Below are positions 46,170 to 54,997 of a stretch of 64,000 nt of DNA, one piece after another. Each line of letters starts with the position of its first letter. Within the stretch, counting starts at the first letter, position 1. The position numbers and the translations under genes were made by a program. The stretch comes from Dokdonella_A sp046347015 (GTDB lineage Bacteria > Pseudomonadota > Gammaproteobacteria > Xanthomonadales > Rhodanobacteraceae), in contig JAXMHA010000003.1 in NCBI GenBank assembly GCA_046347015.1, positions 1 to 64,000 on the forward strand. Direction: 5' to 3'. The notes under the pieces are model-generated. The model saw nothing but the letters and a program-made list of their open reading frames with translations, had not been told where the DNA came from and did no database searches.

Positions 46170-47589
46170 CGGGCTCCAGTTCACCGGCCGCGATCCGCCG
46201 CGCGGTGCCGTCGGCGAGATCGAAGCGCACGATCTCGTGACGGTTGCGGTTCGCGATCCACAGTGCTCCTTCCGCAAGCGACAGCGCCGAGGGTTCGTCG
46301 AGCCGATAGTCGATCGGCAACGTGCGCAAGGTCTGCGAGCGCCGGTTCCAGATCCGCACCGCATCGTTGAACGTATCGGCAATGAAAACCACGCCACGTG
46401 GATCGATCGCCAGCGCCAGGGGATTTTGCATCCGTGCTTCCAGGCGATTGCCGTCCACGCGCCCCGACTCGAACATGCCGGCGCCGAGCAGCGTTTCGAC
46501 ACTGCCGTCCGCGAGGCTGACCGAGCGCAGGCCGGAACCGGCCGCATCGACGACCAGCAGCTCGCGATCGAGCACCGCGATTCCGGCCGGCTGCGCGAAG
46601 CACGCTTCGGCCGCCGGTCCATCCGCGAATCCCAGCTTGCCACTCCCCGACCAGGTTGCGGGCGGTCCGTCGCCGGGCGTGTACCGCCACACCTGGTGAC
46701 ACCCCGTCATCGCGACGTACAGCGCTTCGCTGTCGCTTGCCAGGCCGTACGGCGCATTGATCGACGTCCGGACGTCCGCGCTGCCGTTCACTGCAGCCGC
46801 GGATTCGCCTCCCGCGATCAAGGACACCAGGCCATCCGCGAGGTCGACGCGCCACAGCGCGTGCCCGAGCCGGTCGGAGACGTAAAGGAACCCGCCGAGC
46901 AACGCCAACCCCTGCGGATCGGTGAACGCGGCCGGTACGCCACTGCCGTTGCGCGCCGCGGCGCCACCGCCAAAGGCGCGGATCAGCGTGCCGTCGTGCG
47001 TGCACTCGAGCACGCGGCGATGACCGCTGTCGGCGATGAAGAGCCGTTCGGCCGTAGCGAGGATTCCACCGGGGAACGACAGCACGGTCGCGGGTTCCGG
47101 TTCGAGGGCCGGCCGCGATGGCCCGAACACCCTGAGGTTCTGCGCGCTCGCCTCGTCCAGCAGTGCGCCGATCCGTTCGGCAAACGCCTCGAAATGCCCC
47201 TCGCCGGCGAACGTCGCCGCGATGCGGCCATGTGCGTCGAGCAGGACCGACGTCGGCCAACCCGTCACGCCGAAGCGCTGCCACAGCCGGAAGTCGGCGT
47301 CGCTCGCAACCGCGAACCGCAGCCGGTGCCGGTTCACCGCACGCAGCACCGGTTCCACCGCGCGCTGGTGCGGGAATTTCGGGCTGTGCACGCCGACAAT
47401 CGTCAGTCCGTCCTCGAACCGTTCCTCGAGCCGGCCGAGTTCAGCCATCTGGTTCCAGCAGTTGACGTTGTCGTAGGTCCAGAACCAGAGCAGCGTGACG
47501 CGACCGCGCAGTTCGGCGAGGCTCACCGGCGCGCTGGCATTGACCCACTCGAGGTCCGGCGGGAACTCGGGCGCCACCGGATCGCTCAT
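46159..47589 (-). CDS. thioredoxin-like/NHL-repeat protein (NHLRC2-like)
   Basis: A 476-residue protein: a thioredoxin-like domain (about 1-145; VTLLWFWTYDNVNCWNQMAE, then GWPTSVLLDAHGRI) followed by NHL beta-propeller repeats (ERLFIADSGHRRVLECT, DPQGLALLGGFLYVSDRLGH, NPLALAIDPRGVVFIADTFND). Related proteins carry two or three cysteines in the WTYCCINC-type motif; here only one remains (DNVNC), so ordinary disulfide exchange is unlikely. No signal peptide is visible. It sits between the phosphatase gene (ATGA overlap) and uvrC (11-base overlap) in one operon. Role unknown. Confidence 0.8.
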   Translation of the reverse strand: MSDPVAPEFPPDLEWVNASAPVSLAELRGRVTLLWFWTYDNVNCWNQMAELGRLEERFEDGLTIVGVHSPKFPHQRAVEPVLRAVNRHRLRFAVASDADFRLWQRFGVTGWPTSVLLDAHGRIAATFAGEGHFEAFAERIGALLDEASAQNLRVFGPSRPALEPEPATVLSFPGGILATAERLFIADSGHRRVLECTHDGTLIRAFGGGAAARNGSGVPAAFTDPQGLALLGGFLYVSDRLGHALWRVDLADGLVSLIAGGESAAAVNGSADVRTSINAPYGLASDSEALYVAMTGCHQVWRYTPGDGPPATWSGSGKLGFADGPAAEACFAQPAGIAVLDRELLVVDAAGSGLRSVSLADGSVETLLGAGMFESGRVDGNRLEARMQNPLALAIDPRGVVFIADTFNDAVRIWNRRSQTLRTLPIDYRLDEPSALSLAEGALWIANRNRHEIVRFDLADGTARRIAAGELEPDGP

Positions 47590-48050
47590 CGCCCGCCGTT
47601 CCGCCATTGTCCGACGAGGGCCTGGCAGCCACGCCGCGCGAGTTCAACCACGTGTTCGAAGCCGGAACGGCCGCCGAAGTATGGATCCGGCACCTCCCGC
47701 GGTGGCGTGGCGCCGGAGTAATCGAGGAAGAGCTCGATCCGGTTGCGATATTCGTGCGACGCAAGCGCGCGCAGGTCACGCAGGTTGGCAAGGTCCATCG
47801 CGAGGATGCGATCGTAGGCTGCGAAGTCGGCGGCCTTGACCTGGGCCGCCCGATGGCGTTCGAGCGAGTAGCCGCTTGCGGCGGCAACCGTCACGGCCCG
47901 CGGATCGGCGCCCTCGCCAACGTGGTAGTCGCCGGTCCCTGCCGATGCGACATCCACGTCGATGCCGGCGCGCGCGAATTCGGAACGTGCGACCGCCTCG
48001 ACGATCGGCGAGCGGCAGATGTTGCCGAGGCAGACGAACAACAGGCGCAC
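47586..48050 (-). CDS. low molecular weight protein-tyrosine phosphatase
   Basis: A 154-residue LMW-PTP: the P-loop FVCLGNICRSPIVEAV is at the N-terminus and the acid motif DPYFGG near residue 128. It dephosphorylates tyrosine kinases controlling polysaccharide export in many bacteria. GTG 48050 is chosen because AGAAGG lies just upstream and the P-loop follows directly; ATG 48149 would add an unusual 33 residues. In xanthomonads such a gene often follows kdsB, but here it leads the NHL-uvrC-pgsA operon. Confidence 0.88.
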   Translation of the reverse strand: MRLLFVCLGNICRSPIVEAVARSEFARAGIDVDVASAGTGDYHVGEGADPRAVTVAAASGYSLERHRAAQVKAADFAAYDRILAMDLANLRDLRALASHEYRNRIELFLDYSGATPPREVPDPYFGGRSGFEHVVELARRGCQALVGQWRNGGR

Positions 48051-48176
48051 GCTTACCTTCTGGTCGATGACGGGGAGTGCCGCATTCACCCGTCGCGTGG
48101 ATGCGATTCCGTACGTCGCGACGCTAGCAAAACGCCGAAACCCGCGCAAACATCCGCATGCCGGCTTGCAGCCGGG

Positions 48177-49610
48177 TCAGGGCAGCGCCATGCAGCGCGC
48201 CACGGCGCGCCGGAAGCGAGCGGCGATCGCATCCTCGTCGCGATGACGGAACCCGCGCACGCGCCATTCGCCTGCCACCATCACGTCGCGAACCAGGCGC
48301 GTGTTGCCGGCGAACAGGAAAGAGTCGAGCAGGTTTCCGGGCCCACGTTCCGCGAGCAACGGCGAAGTGTCGTCGAGTACGACGAGGTCGGCTCGCGGTC
48401 GCGTCCCTCCCGACGCCCCACGACCCGGGTCGAACGCTGCAATGCCGGACGCCTGCATGCCGCCACGCAGTGCATTCGCCCACAACGCCTCACCGGAGCT
48501 TCCACCCGGGCTGCGTGCCGCGACGTTGCGGTGGTGCGTCGCCAGCCGCTGGCCGTACTCGAGCCAACGCAGCTCTTCGACCGGCGACACCGAGACATTC
48601 GAATCCGATCCGACGCCGAACACGCCACCCGAATCGAGATAGGCACCCAACGGGAAAATGCCATCGCCGAGGTTGGCCTCCGTCGTCGGACAAAGCCCCG
48701 CTACCGCACCGCTGGCGGCGAGGCGGCGCGTTTCGGCTGCCGTCATGTGCGTCGCGTGCACGAGACACCAGCGCCGGTCGACCGGTGCGTTGTCGAGCAG
48801 CCACTCGACCGGCCTGGCATCGCGGAGCGCGAGGCAATCCTGCACCTCGGCAAGTTGTTCGGCGACATGGATGTGGATCGGCGTCGCGAGACCTCCGAGC
48901 GCATCGACCACCGCGCGCAAGGCGTCCGGAGAGACGGCACGCAGCGAGTGCAGCGCGACGCCCAACCGCAGGAGCGGTGACTCCATCGGGTGCAGCGATT
49001 CGAACAGCCGCAGGAATGCGTCGATCGGCATGCCGAACCGACGCTGGCGCGCGGACAGGGCGCGCCCGTCGAACCCGCCCGTCCGGTACAACACCGGCAA
49101 CAGCGTGAGCCCGATGCCCGCGTCGCGCGCGGCCTCGACGAGCGCCAGCGACATCGCCTCCGGGTCCGCGTAAGGCTGCCCATCGGGCGCGTTGTGCAGG
49201 TAGTGGAACTCGCACACCTGCGTGTACCCGGCCTTCAGCATCTCGACGTACACCTGCGCCGCGATGTCGCGCAGGTCCTCCGGTCCGATTCGCGACGCGA
49301 ACGCGTACATCGTTTCGCGCCAGGTCCAGAAGCTGTCGTCGTCCCGTGCCGCGGACGATGCGGGACTGCCCGCGGGCATTGCGCGGCGCTCCGTCAGGCC
49401 CGCCATCAGGCGCTGGAACGCATGGGAATGGATGTTGGCGAGTCCAGGCAGCACGAAGCGGCCGACCCTTTCGCCCGGCGAGTCCACGATGTTGGCGTCG
49501 ATCGCCGTGATGCGGGAGTCTCCCGGCGTGCCATCCAGGGCAATGGACGCCTGTGGGACGAAGCCGTTCGGCAACCAGGCGAAATCGGCGAGCAGGCGCG
49601 TCGATGGCAT
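48177..49610 (-). CDS. hutF: formimidoylglutamate deiminase
   Basis: HutF, 477 residues, converts N-formimidoyl-L-glutamate to N-formyl-L-glutamate plus ammonia in histidine degradation. Amidohydrolase motifs are NIHSHAFQRLMAGL, FHYLHNAPDGQPY, IHIHVAEQ, LVHATHM and FGVGSDSNVSVSP. Divergent hutI across a 268-base gap and a small secreted-protein gene supports the HutF route (HutG-deformylase variant). The other hut genes (hutH, hutU, hutG) are not in the window. Confidence 0.93.
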   Translation of the reverse strand: MPSTRLLADFAWLPNGFVPQASIALDGTPGDSRITAIDANIVDSPGERVGRFVLPGLANIHSHAFQRLMAGLTERRAMPAGSPASSAARDDDSFWTWRETMYAFASRIGPEDLRDIAAQVYVEMLKAGYTQVCEFHYLHNAPDGQPYADPEAMSLALVEAARDAGIGLTLLPVLYRTGGFDGRALSARQRRFGMPIDAFLRLFESLHPMESPLLRLGVALHSLRAVSPDALRAVVDALGGLATPIHIHVAEQLAEVQDCLALRDARPVEWLLDNAPVDRRWCLVHATHMTAAETRRLAASGAVAGLCPTTEANLGDGIFPLGAYLDSGGVFGVGSDSNVSVSPVEELRWLEYGQRLATHHRNVAARSPGGSSGEALWANALRGGMQASGIAAFDPGRGASGGTRPRADLVVLDDTSPLLAERGPGNLLDSFLFAGNTRLVRDVMVAGEWRVRGFRHRDEDAIAARFRRAVARCMALP

Positions 49611-49878
49611 GTTGGAACCGGTGACCGAAGGGATTCGGCGACCGTCCGGCGGCGTGGCCGATCCGGTGCCGCTGGCATCATAGCCGGAAGCCCCTGAACC
49701 CGGCGTCCGCGGGGGCCGGAAACCTCGCCCGAACGACGGCGACCCGCGCTTCCGGAGAGCGCGAGCGAACATTTCGGCGATGGCGCTTGGCGCAACGTCA
49801 CGAACCGGTGAAACTATCGCGTCGCCCGAGGGGCATCGATCCGCAGCGGACAATCCCGGCCCCAGGAGGAAGCTTCCG
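49611..49878. other. divergent intergenic region between hutF and the secreted-protein gene
   Basis: 268 bases without a gene. It must hold the hutF promoter and that of the 49879 gene. A strong AGGAGGA ribosome-binding sequence (49864-49870) belongs to the latter. I found no clear HutC-type operator or riboswitch. Confidence 0.5.
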
Positions 49879-50700
49879 ATGATGACGGATATTGCCGGGT
49901 CGACCGGACGGACCGCGCCGGCGTACTTGTGCGCAGCCATGCTGCTGATGTTGTCGGCAACGGGCACCGCTGTCGCCGCCGGATCCGCGAGCGCACGCCT
50001 GGAGCTGCCCGCGACGTCCGCACTCGGCGCACACACGCTGCTCGGCCAGGAAAACGGCAATGGCGTGAGCCCGGCCGTCACGTCACCGATCGACACGCAA
50101 CCGAACGGCAGCGCGTTGATCGTCTTCAACTCCGGCTACGCGACCAACGACACGCCGCCGACCGACAGCTACGGCAACGCGTGGCCGCAACTTGGCGATA
50201 CGGTCGTCTACAACGGCTACGAGGGCCAGTTCGACATCAAGGCGTACCTCGCCATGGCGGCGCATGGCGGACCCGGCCATACCGTCAGCATCGTCAAGGA
50301 AGGCCGTCCGCAAGGCGAGATCACGATTCCGTTCATCGAGGTGACCGGTGCCGACGTGCTGCAGGACGTCGTGCAGAACTATCCGCAGACCGGACCCGAG
50401 GTCACCAGCGGGAGCGTCACGACCACGGGACCCGCGACGCTGGTCGCGGTCTGGTGGGGCGACGGGCCATCGCTGCAGAACTCGGCAATCCCCAACCACG
50501 GCTTCACGCTGATCGAGAACTTCGTCGACCTGCCGCCCAACAGCGCAGTGCAGTGCGCGGTGGCCTACCGGCAGGTGGCAGGCGCAGGAACCTACGATGT
50601 CACGTGGACCGAGGCACCGAACCAGGGCGCCGTCCTGTGGTTGTTCGCGTTCCAGGGCAACCCCGGCAACGATGTCATTTTCCGCTCCGGCTTCGATTGA
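49879..50700 (+). CDS. secreted protein with C-terminal FRSGFD tail, unknown function
   Basis: A 273-residue exported protein: signal peptide about 1-34 (YLCAAMLLMLSATGTAVAAG), then a beta-rich domain with repeated Thr/Gly/Asn (ALIVFNSGYATNDTPPTDSY, YDVTWTEAPNQGAVLWLFAF). It ends GNDVIFRSGFD. Short C-terminal tails of the form (I/F)FxxGF(E/D) are frequent on secreted proteins of Xanthomonadales relatives and may be a sorting or processing signal; this is an inference from remembered patterns. It has a strong ribosome-binding site and lies six bases before hutI, though a histidine-related role is not evident. Confidence 0.7.
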   Translation: MMTDIAGSTGRTAPAYLCAAMLLMLSATGTAVAAGSASARLELPATSALGAHTLLGQENGNGVSPAVTSPIDTQPNGSALIVFNSGYATNDTPPTDSYGNAWPQLGDTVVYNGYEGQFDIKAYLAMAAHGGPGHTVSIVKEGRPQGEITIPFIEVTGADVLQDVVQNYPQTGPEVTSGSVTTTGPATLVAVWWGDGPSLQNSAIPNHGFTLIENFVDLPPNSAVQCAVAYRQVAGAGTYDVTWTEAPNQGAVLWLFAFQGNPGNDVIFRSGFD

Positions 50701-50706
50701 ACGGCG

Positions 50707-51984
50707 ATGAAAGCGGACCGGACAGGAGTGGCTTCGCCGTCGCGACGGACCGCGCGCAAGCGGCGCTGGGACGGCCTGCTGCTGGATTGCCGCCTGGCGA
50801 CGTTGCGCGAAGGCGCCGGACCCTGGGGCGCGATCGAGCGTGCCGCGCTCGGCTGGCAGGATGGCCGGATCGTGTTCGCGGATGCACGGGCGGCGTTGCC
50901 GGGGCACGCGGATGCACTGGCCAACCACGTCGAATCGATGGACGGCGCGTGGATCACGCCGGGCCTCGTCGACTGCCACACGCACCTCGTGTTCGCCGGC
51001 GAGCGCGCCGGTGAGTTCGACCAGCGCCTCCTCGGTGCGAGTTACGCGGACATCGCGCGTGCGGGCGGGGGCATCGCCTCGACGGTCCGGGCAACGCGCG
51101 CCGCCACTCCCGACAGCCTGCTGCACGCGTCGCTGCCGCGCGCCCGCGCGCTCGTCGCCGACGGCGTCACGACGCTCGAAATCAAGTCCGGGTACGGCCT
51201 CGAACGTCGAAGCGAGATGAAGATGCTGCGTGTCGCGCGGCGGATCGGCGAAGCGCTCGGCATCGAAGTCCGCACCTCGTTCCTCGGCGCGCACGCGGTG
51301 CCGCCCGAATTCAAGGGGCGCCCCGATGCCTATGTCGATCTCCTGTGTGCCGACCTGCTGCCGGCGGTCGCAAAGGCCGGGCTTGCCGATGCCGTCGATG
51401 CGTACTGCGAGACGATCGGTTTCACGCCCGCACAGACCTTGCGCGTATTCGAAGCGGCCCGCTCGCTCGGTCTGCCGGTAAAACTGCACGCCGACCAGTT
51501 GTCGGACACGGGTAGCGCGAAGCTGGCGGCGAAATGCCATGCGCTGTCGGCCGACCATCTCGAATGGACGCGCGCGGACGGCGTCCGCGCCATGGCGAAG
51601 TCCGGCACGGTCGCCGTGCTGTTGCCGGGCGCCTACTACGCGCTCCGCGACACGCATGCACCGCCAATCGATGCGTTCCGCAAGCATGGCGTGCCGATGG
51701 CGGTCGCGAGCGACCTCAACCCGGGCACGTCGCCCCTGCTCTCGCTGCGCCTCGCGATGAACATGGCATGCACGCTGTTCCGGTTGACGCCGGAAGAAGC
51801 ATTGCGCGGCGCGACCACGCACGCTGCGCGGGCGCTCGGCCTGCGCGACCGCGGCGTGCTCGCGCCCGGGTCGCGTGCCGACTTCGTGGCGTGGAACATC
51901 ACGCAGCCGGCGGAACTCGCTTACTGGATCGGCGGTTCGCTCACGCGCCGCGTCGTCGCCGCGGGACGCACGCTGTCCGTCTGA
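50707..51984 (+). CDS. hutI: imidazolonepropionase
   Basis: HutI, 425 residues, hydrolyses 4-imidazolone-5-propionate to formimidoylglutamate, the substrate of HutF encoded nearby. Motifs are VDCHTHLVFAGERAGEF (metal-binding His pair), GGGIASTVRATR, SGYGLERRSEMKML, KLHADQLSD and VASDLNPGTSP. The N-terminal 30 residues (Arg-rich) are longer than usual; a start inside this region is possible. The gene is followed by a hairpin and the convergent bTHX gene. Confidence 0.95.
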   Translation: MKADRTGVASPSRRTARKRRWDGLLLDCRLATLREGAGPWGAIERAALGWQDGRIVFADARAALPGHADALANHVESMDGAWITPGLVDCHTHLVFAGERAGEFDQRLLGASYADIARAGGGIASTVRATRAATPDSLLHASLPRARALVADGVTTLEIKSGYGLERRSEMKMLRVARRIGEALGIEVRTSFLGAHAVPPEFKGRPDAYVDLLCADLLPAVAKAGLADAVDAYCETIGFTPAQTLRVFEAARSLGLPVKLHADQLSDTGSAKLAAKCHALSADHLEWTRADGVRAMAKSGTVAVLLPGAYYALRDTHAPPIDAFRKHGVPMAVASDLNPGTSPLLSLRLAMNMACTLFRLTPEEALRGATTHAARALGLRDRGVLAPGSRADFVAWNITQPAELAYWIGGSLTRRVVAAGRTLSV

Positions 51985-51985
51985 C

Positions 51986-52007
51986 GCGCCGCCCGGACGA
52001 GCGGCGC
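51986..52007. terminator. hairpin between convergent hutI and bTHX genes
   Basis: GCGCCGC ... GCGGCGC, a 7-bp perfect stem with an 8-base loop just after the hutI stop and 11 bases before the bTHX stop. There is no T-run, so it is at best a weak intrinsic or bidirectional terminator. Confidence 0.45.
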
Positions 52008-52017
52008 CGCGCAGGGG

Positions 52018-52212
52018 TCAGGCCGGCTTCTTCGCAGCCGTCTTCTTCGCCGGGGCCGCCTTGCGCGGCGCCGGCCGTGTGACGGCCGTCTTCCTGGCGG
52101 CGACGGTCCTGGTACCAGCGGCAGCAGCCGCACCTGCCTTGTGTGGACGCGAGTTGCCGTAGCTGCGGATCGCGATCTTGCCCTTGCGCGTCTTGCGGTC
52201 GCCCTTGCCCAT
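52018..52212 (-). CDS. 30S ribosomal protein bTHX
   Basis: A 64-residue basic protein beginning MGKGDRKTRKGKIAIRSYGN, the conserved THX core that binds in the 30S head. The second half is an Ala/Lys/Pro/Thr-rich extension (KAAPAKKTAAKKPA) typical of long proteobacterial forms. It is monocistronic; the 166 bases between its start and the CDF gene end hold no other gene. Confidence 0.93.
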   Translation of the reverse strand: MGKGDRKTRKGKIAIRSYGNSRPHKAGAAAAAGTRTVAARKTAVTRPAPRKAAPAKKTAAKKPA

Positions 52213-52378
52213 GGTCACTCCGGATGCGAACGGTATCGGGGCGCGCAGGATAACAGTCCGGGGCAAGCGCGCGGAAGGCGCCGCGGGCCGTTCGGCACGG
52301 CGGACACGCTGTCGCCGCGACCATCCCGATCCCGGTGAGACCGCCGTCACTTGCCGTTTCGGCGCAGCGCGAATGCGG

Positions 52379-53308
52379 TCAATGGTGACTGGCGCACTCG
52401 CCATGCCCGCCGTCGCAATGTCCGGCTTCGAGCTGGATCGTCGCATGGGTGATGCCGAAGCGTTCGCGCAGCACCTGCTGCACCGCGACGATCGCATTGT
52501 CGTCCGCCATCGCCACCGAGAGCCGGGCATGCAGCGTCGCCATGATCGATCCGCCGGCGAGTTCCCACACGTGTACGTGATGGACTTCGCCGACGCCGAT
52601 CCCGGCGCCCTCGATGGCCGCGGCGACCGCACGGCCATCGACGCCCTCGGGGGTGCCTTCGAGCAGGATGTGCGCGCAGCGCCGCAGCAGCCGCCACGCG
52701 CTGCCTAGGATCAACAGCGAGATCAGGACCGAAATGGCCGGATCCGCCCAGCGCCAGCCGAACCAGTGGATCGACGCCGCCGCGGCGATGGCGCCAATGG
52801 AGCCGAGCAGGTCCCCCAACACGTGCAGGCGCGCGCCGGCGGTGTTGACGTCGTGGTCGTCGTGCACGTGCAGCGCGCGCAACACGACGAGATTCACGAC
52901 GAGCCCCGCCAGCGCCACCCAGAACATCATCCCGGCGAGGATCTCGCCGGGCGCGAACAACCGCTGCGCCGCCTCGACGACGATCCACGCGGCCAGCACG
53001 AACTGGGCCAGCGCGTTCGTGTAGCCCGCCAGAACTTTCATCCGCGCATATCCGAAACTCCGGCGTGAATCGGCGTCGCGCCGCGCAATCCACGCGCCGA
53101 GGAACGCGAACAGCAGCGCGGCCGCATCGACCAGCATGTGCGCTGCATCGGCGAGCAGCGCAAGCGAGCCGGACCACCAGCCGCCCACCGCTTCGACCAG
53201 CAGCGTGACCAGCGTCAGCGCGAACGCGGCGAACAGGCGCGACCGGTTGTCGGTCGCGTCGCCGGCATGCGGCGGTCCACCCGGAACGTGGCGGTGATCG
53301 TGACTCAT
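52379..53308 (-). CDS. cation diffusion facilitator (zinc/cadmium exporter)
   Basis: A 309-residue CDF transporter with six membrane helices. HxxxD metal sites occur in helix 2 (DAAHMLVDAAALL) and helix 5 (HVLGDLLGSIG). A His-rich N-terminus (SHDHRH) and C-terminus (CDGGHGECASHH) suit Zn2+ or Cd2+ handling, and the C-terminal domain contains HHVHVWEL. ATG 53308 was chosen; ATG 53347 would add a further His-rich MPERAKGYHHGHT segment and is possible. Divergent from the glycan operon. Confidence 0.9.
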   Translation of the reverse strand: MSHDHRHVPGGPPHAGDATDNRSRLFAAFALTLVTLLVEAVGGWWSGSLALLADAAHMLVDAAALLFAFLGAWIARRDADSRRSFGYARMKVLAGYTNALAQFVLAAWIVVEAAQRLFAPGEILAGMMFWVALAGLVVNLVVLRALHVHDDHDVNTAGARLHVLGDLLGSIGAIAAAASIHWFGWRWADPAISVLISLLILGSAWRLLRRCAHILLEGTPEGVDGRAVAAAIEGAGIGVGEVHHVHVWELAGGSIMATLHARLSVAMADDNAIVAVQQVLRERFGITHATIQLEAGHCDGGHGECASHH

Positions 53309-53458
53309 CGTGTGTCCATGATGGTACCCTTTCGCGCGTTCCGGCATGGCGCGGGAGTGCCTGGAGCCGCGCCACGCGCCACTTCCGGTGCCACGGCCGA
53401 CCTGCCGCCTCCCGGCCGAGTTGCCCACGGAGCCGGACCCGACATTGAATCCCTGATC

Positions 53459-54997
53459 GTGCAGCATCCCGTTCCGACGCGCGCCGCGCAGCCACGCATC
53501 GTCGTCGCGATCTTCGCGGCGTGCGCGATCCTGATCCTTGCCGCCGGCTGCCAACGGGAAGCGCCGCCACCGGCGCCAACGCCGCCAAGGGCGACGGTCT
53601 CGCCGTTGCTGCGGCCGCCGCTGACGCCGCTGTTCGACGACCTCGAACGGCGCACCTTCAACTATTTCTGGGAAACGGCCAATCCCGCGAACGGGCTCGT
53701 GCCCGACCGCTATCCCTACACCGAACCGTTCTCGAGCATCGCCGCGATCGGGTTCGCGCTGACCGCCTACGGCATCGGCGTCGAGCGCGGCTACGTCACG
53801 CGCGCCCAGTCCGTCGCGCGCGTGCTGACGACGCTGCGGTTCCTCGCCAACCTGCCGCAAGGCCCGTCGGCCACCGATGTCGCCGGGTACCACGGCTTCT
53901 ACTACCACTTCCTCGACCTCGACACCGGCATGCGCTACGCCGACTGGGTCGAGCTGTCCTCGATCGACACCGCACTCTTGATGTCCGGCGTCCTGTTCTG
54001 CCAGTCGTACTTCGACGCCAGCACGCCCGACGAGGCCGAGATCCGGCGCCTCGCCGACTTCCTCTACCGGCGTGTGCAGTGGCCGTGGATGCAACCGCGC
54101 CCGCCGCTGGTCGCGCTCGGCTGGTATCCGCACGAGGGCTACCTGCCGTACGACTGGCAGGGCTACAACGAAGGCATGCTCATCTACCTGCTCGCGCTCG
54201 GTTCGCCGACCCAAGGCATCGGTGACGACGCGTGGACCGCCTGGACGAAAAGCTACGGGAAGAGCTGGAGCGAGTTCCAGAACCAGCAATACCTGTCGTT
54301 CGGACCGCAGTTCGGGCACCAGTACCCGCAGGTCTGGATTGACTTCCGCGGCATACGCGATGCCTACATGCGCAAGCACGGGCTCGACTACTTCGAGAAC
54401 AGCCGCCGCGCGACGTACGCCCAACGGGCCTATGCGATCGCGAACCCGATGGGCTGGAAATCCTACGGCGAGAACGTGTGGGGACTCACCGCCAGCGACG
54501 GTCCGGTGTCGACGCAGCAGTCCTACGACGGTCATGACCGCGTCTTCCACCACTACTCGGCCCGGGGCGCCGGCAGCACCGATGCCTTCGACGACGGCAC
54601 GATCGCGCCGACTGCGGCAGCCGCGTCGCTGCCGTTCGCGCCCGAGATCGTGATCCCGGCGGTCGAGGAGATGCGCTCGATGTTCGGCGGCCGGCTGTAC
54701 GCGCGTTACGGCTTCGTCGACGCGTTCAACCCGAGTTTCACCTGGGACATCCCGCTCAAGACCGGCCGGATCGTCGCCGGCGTCGGCTGGGTCGCGAGCG
54801 ACTGGATCGGCATCGACGAAGGGCCGATCATCGCGATGATCGAGAACTACCGGGACGACTTCGTCTGGGACGTCATGCGCCGCAATCCCTACGTGCGCCG
54901 CGGCCTCAAGCGCGCCGGGTTCACCGGTGGGTGGCTCGACGAACCCGTGCCCGAACCCGCGGTGGCTGCCAATGCCGAACCCGAAACCGCGCACTGA
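53459..54997 (+). CDS. glycoamylase-domain lipoprotein (GH144-like)
   Basis: A 512-residue lipoprotein with signal ending ILILAAGC (Cys31 from GTG 53459). The mature part is an (alpha/alpha)6 barrel of the glycoamylase (PF10091) family: LERRTFNYFWETANPANGLV, SSIAAIGFALTAYGIGVERG, DTALLMSGVLFC, YNEGMLIYLLALGSP, and WKSYGENVWGLTASDGP. GH144 endo-beta-1,2-glucanases and related periplasmic glucan hydrolases have this domain. It is first in a five-gene operon with an ABC importer and a second glycosidase, so it probably clips a glycan for uptake. Start uncertain: no ATG near the signal; upstream in-frame ATGs are unlikely. Confidence 0.8.
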   Translation: MQHPVPTRAAQPRIVVAIFAACAILILAAGCQREAPPPAPTPPRATVSPLLRPPLTPLFDDLERRTFNYFWETANPANGLVPDRYPYTEPFSSIAAIGFALTAYGIGVERGYVTRAQSVARVLTTLRFLANLPQGPSATDVAGYHGFYYHFLDLDTGMRYADWVELSSIDTALLMSGVLFCQSYFDASTPDEAEIRRLADFLYRRVQWPWMQPRPPLVALGWYPHEGYLPYDWQGYNEGMLIYLLALGSPTQGIGDDAWTAWTKSYGKSWSEFQNQQYLSFGPQFGHQYPQVWIDFRGIRDAYMRKHGLDYFENSRRATYAQRAYAIANPMGWKSYGENVWGLTASDGPVSTQQSYDGHDRVFHHYSARGAGSTDAFDDGTIAPTAAAASLPFAPEIVIPAVEEMRSMFGGRLYARYGFVDAFNPSFTWDIPLKTGRIVAGVGWVASDWIGIDEGPIIAMIENYRDDFVWDVMRRNPYVRRGLKRAGFTGGWLDEPVPEPAVAANAEPETAH

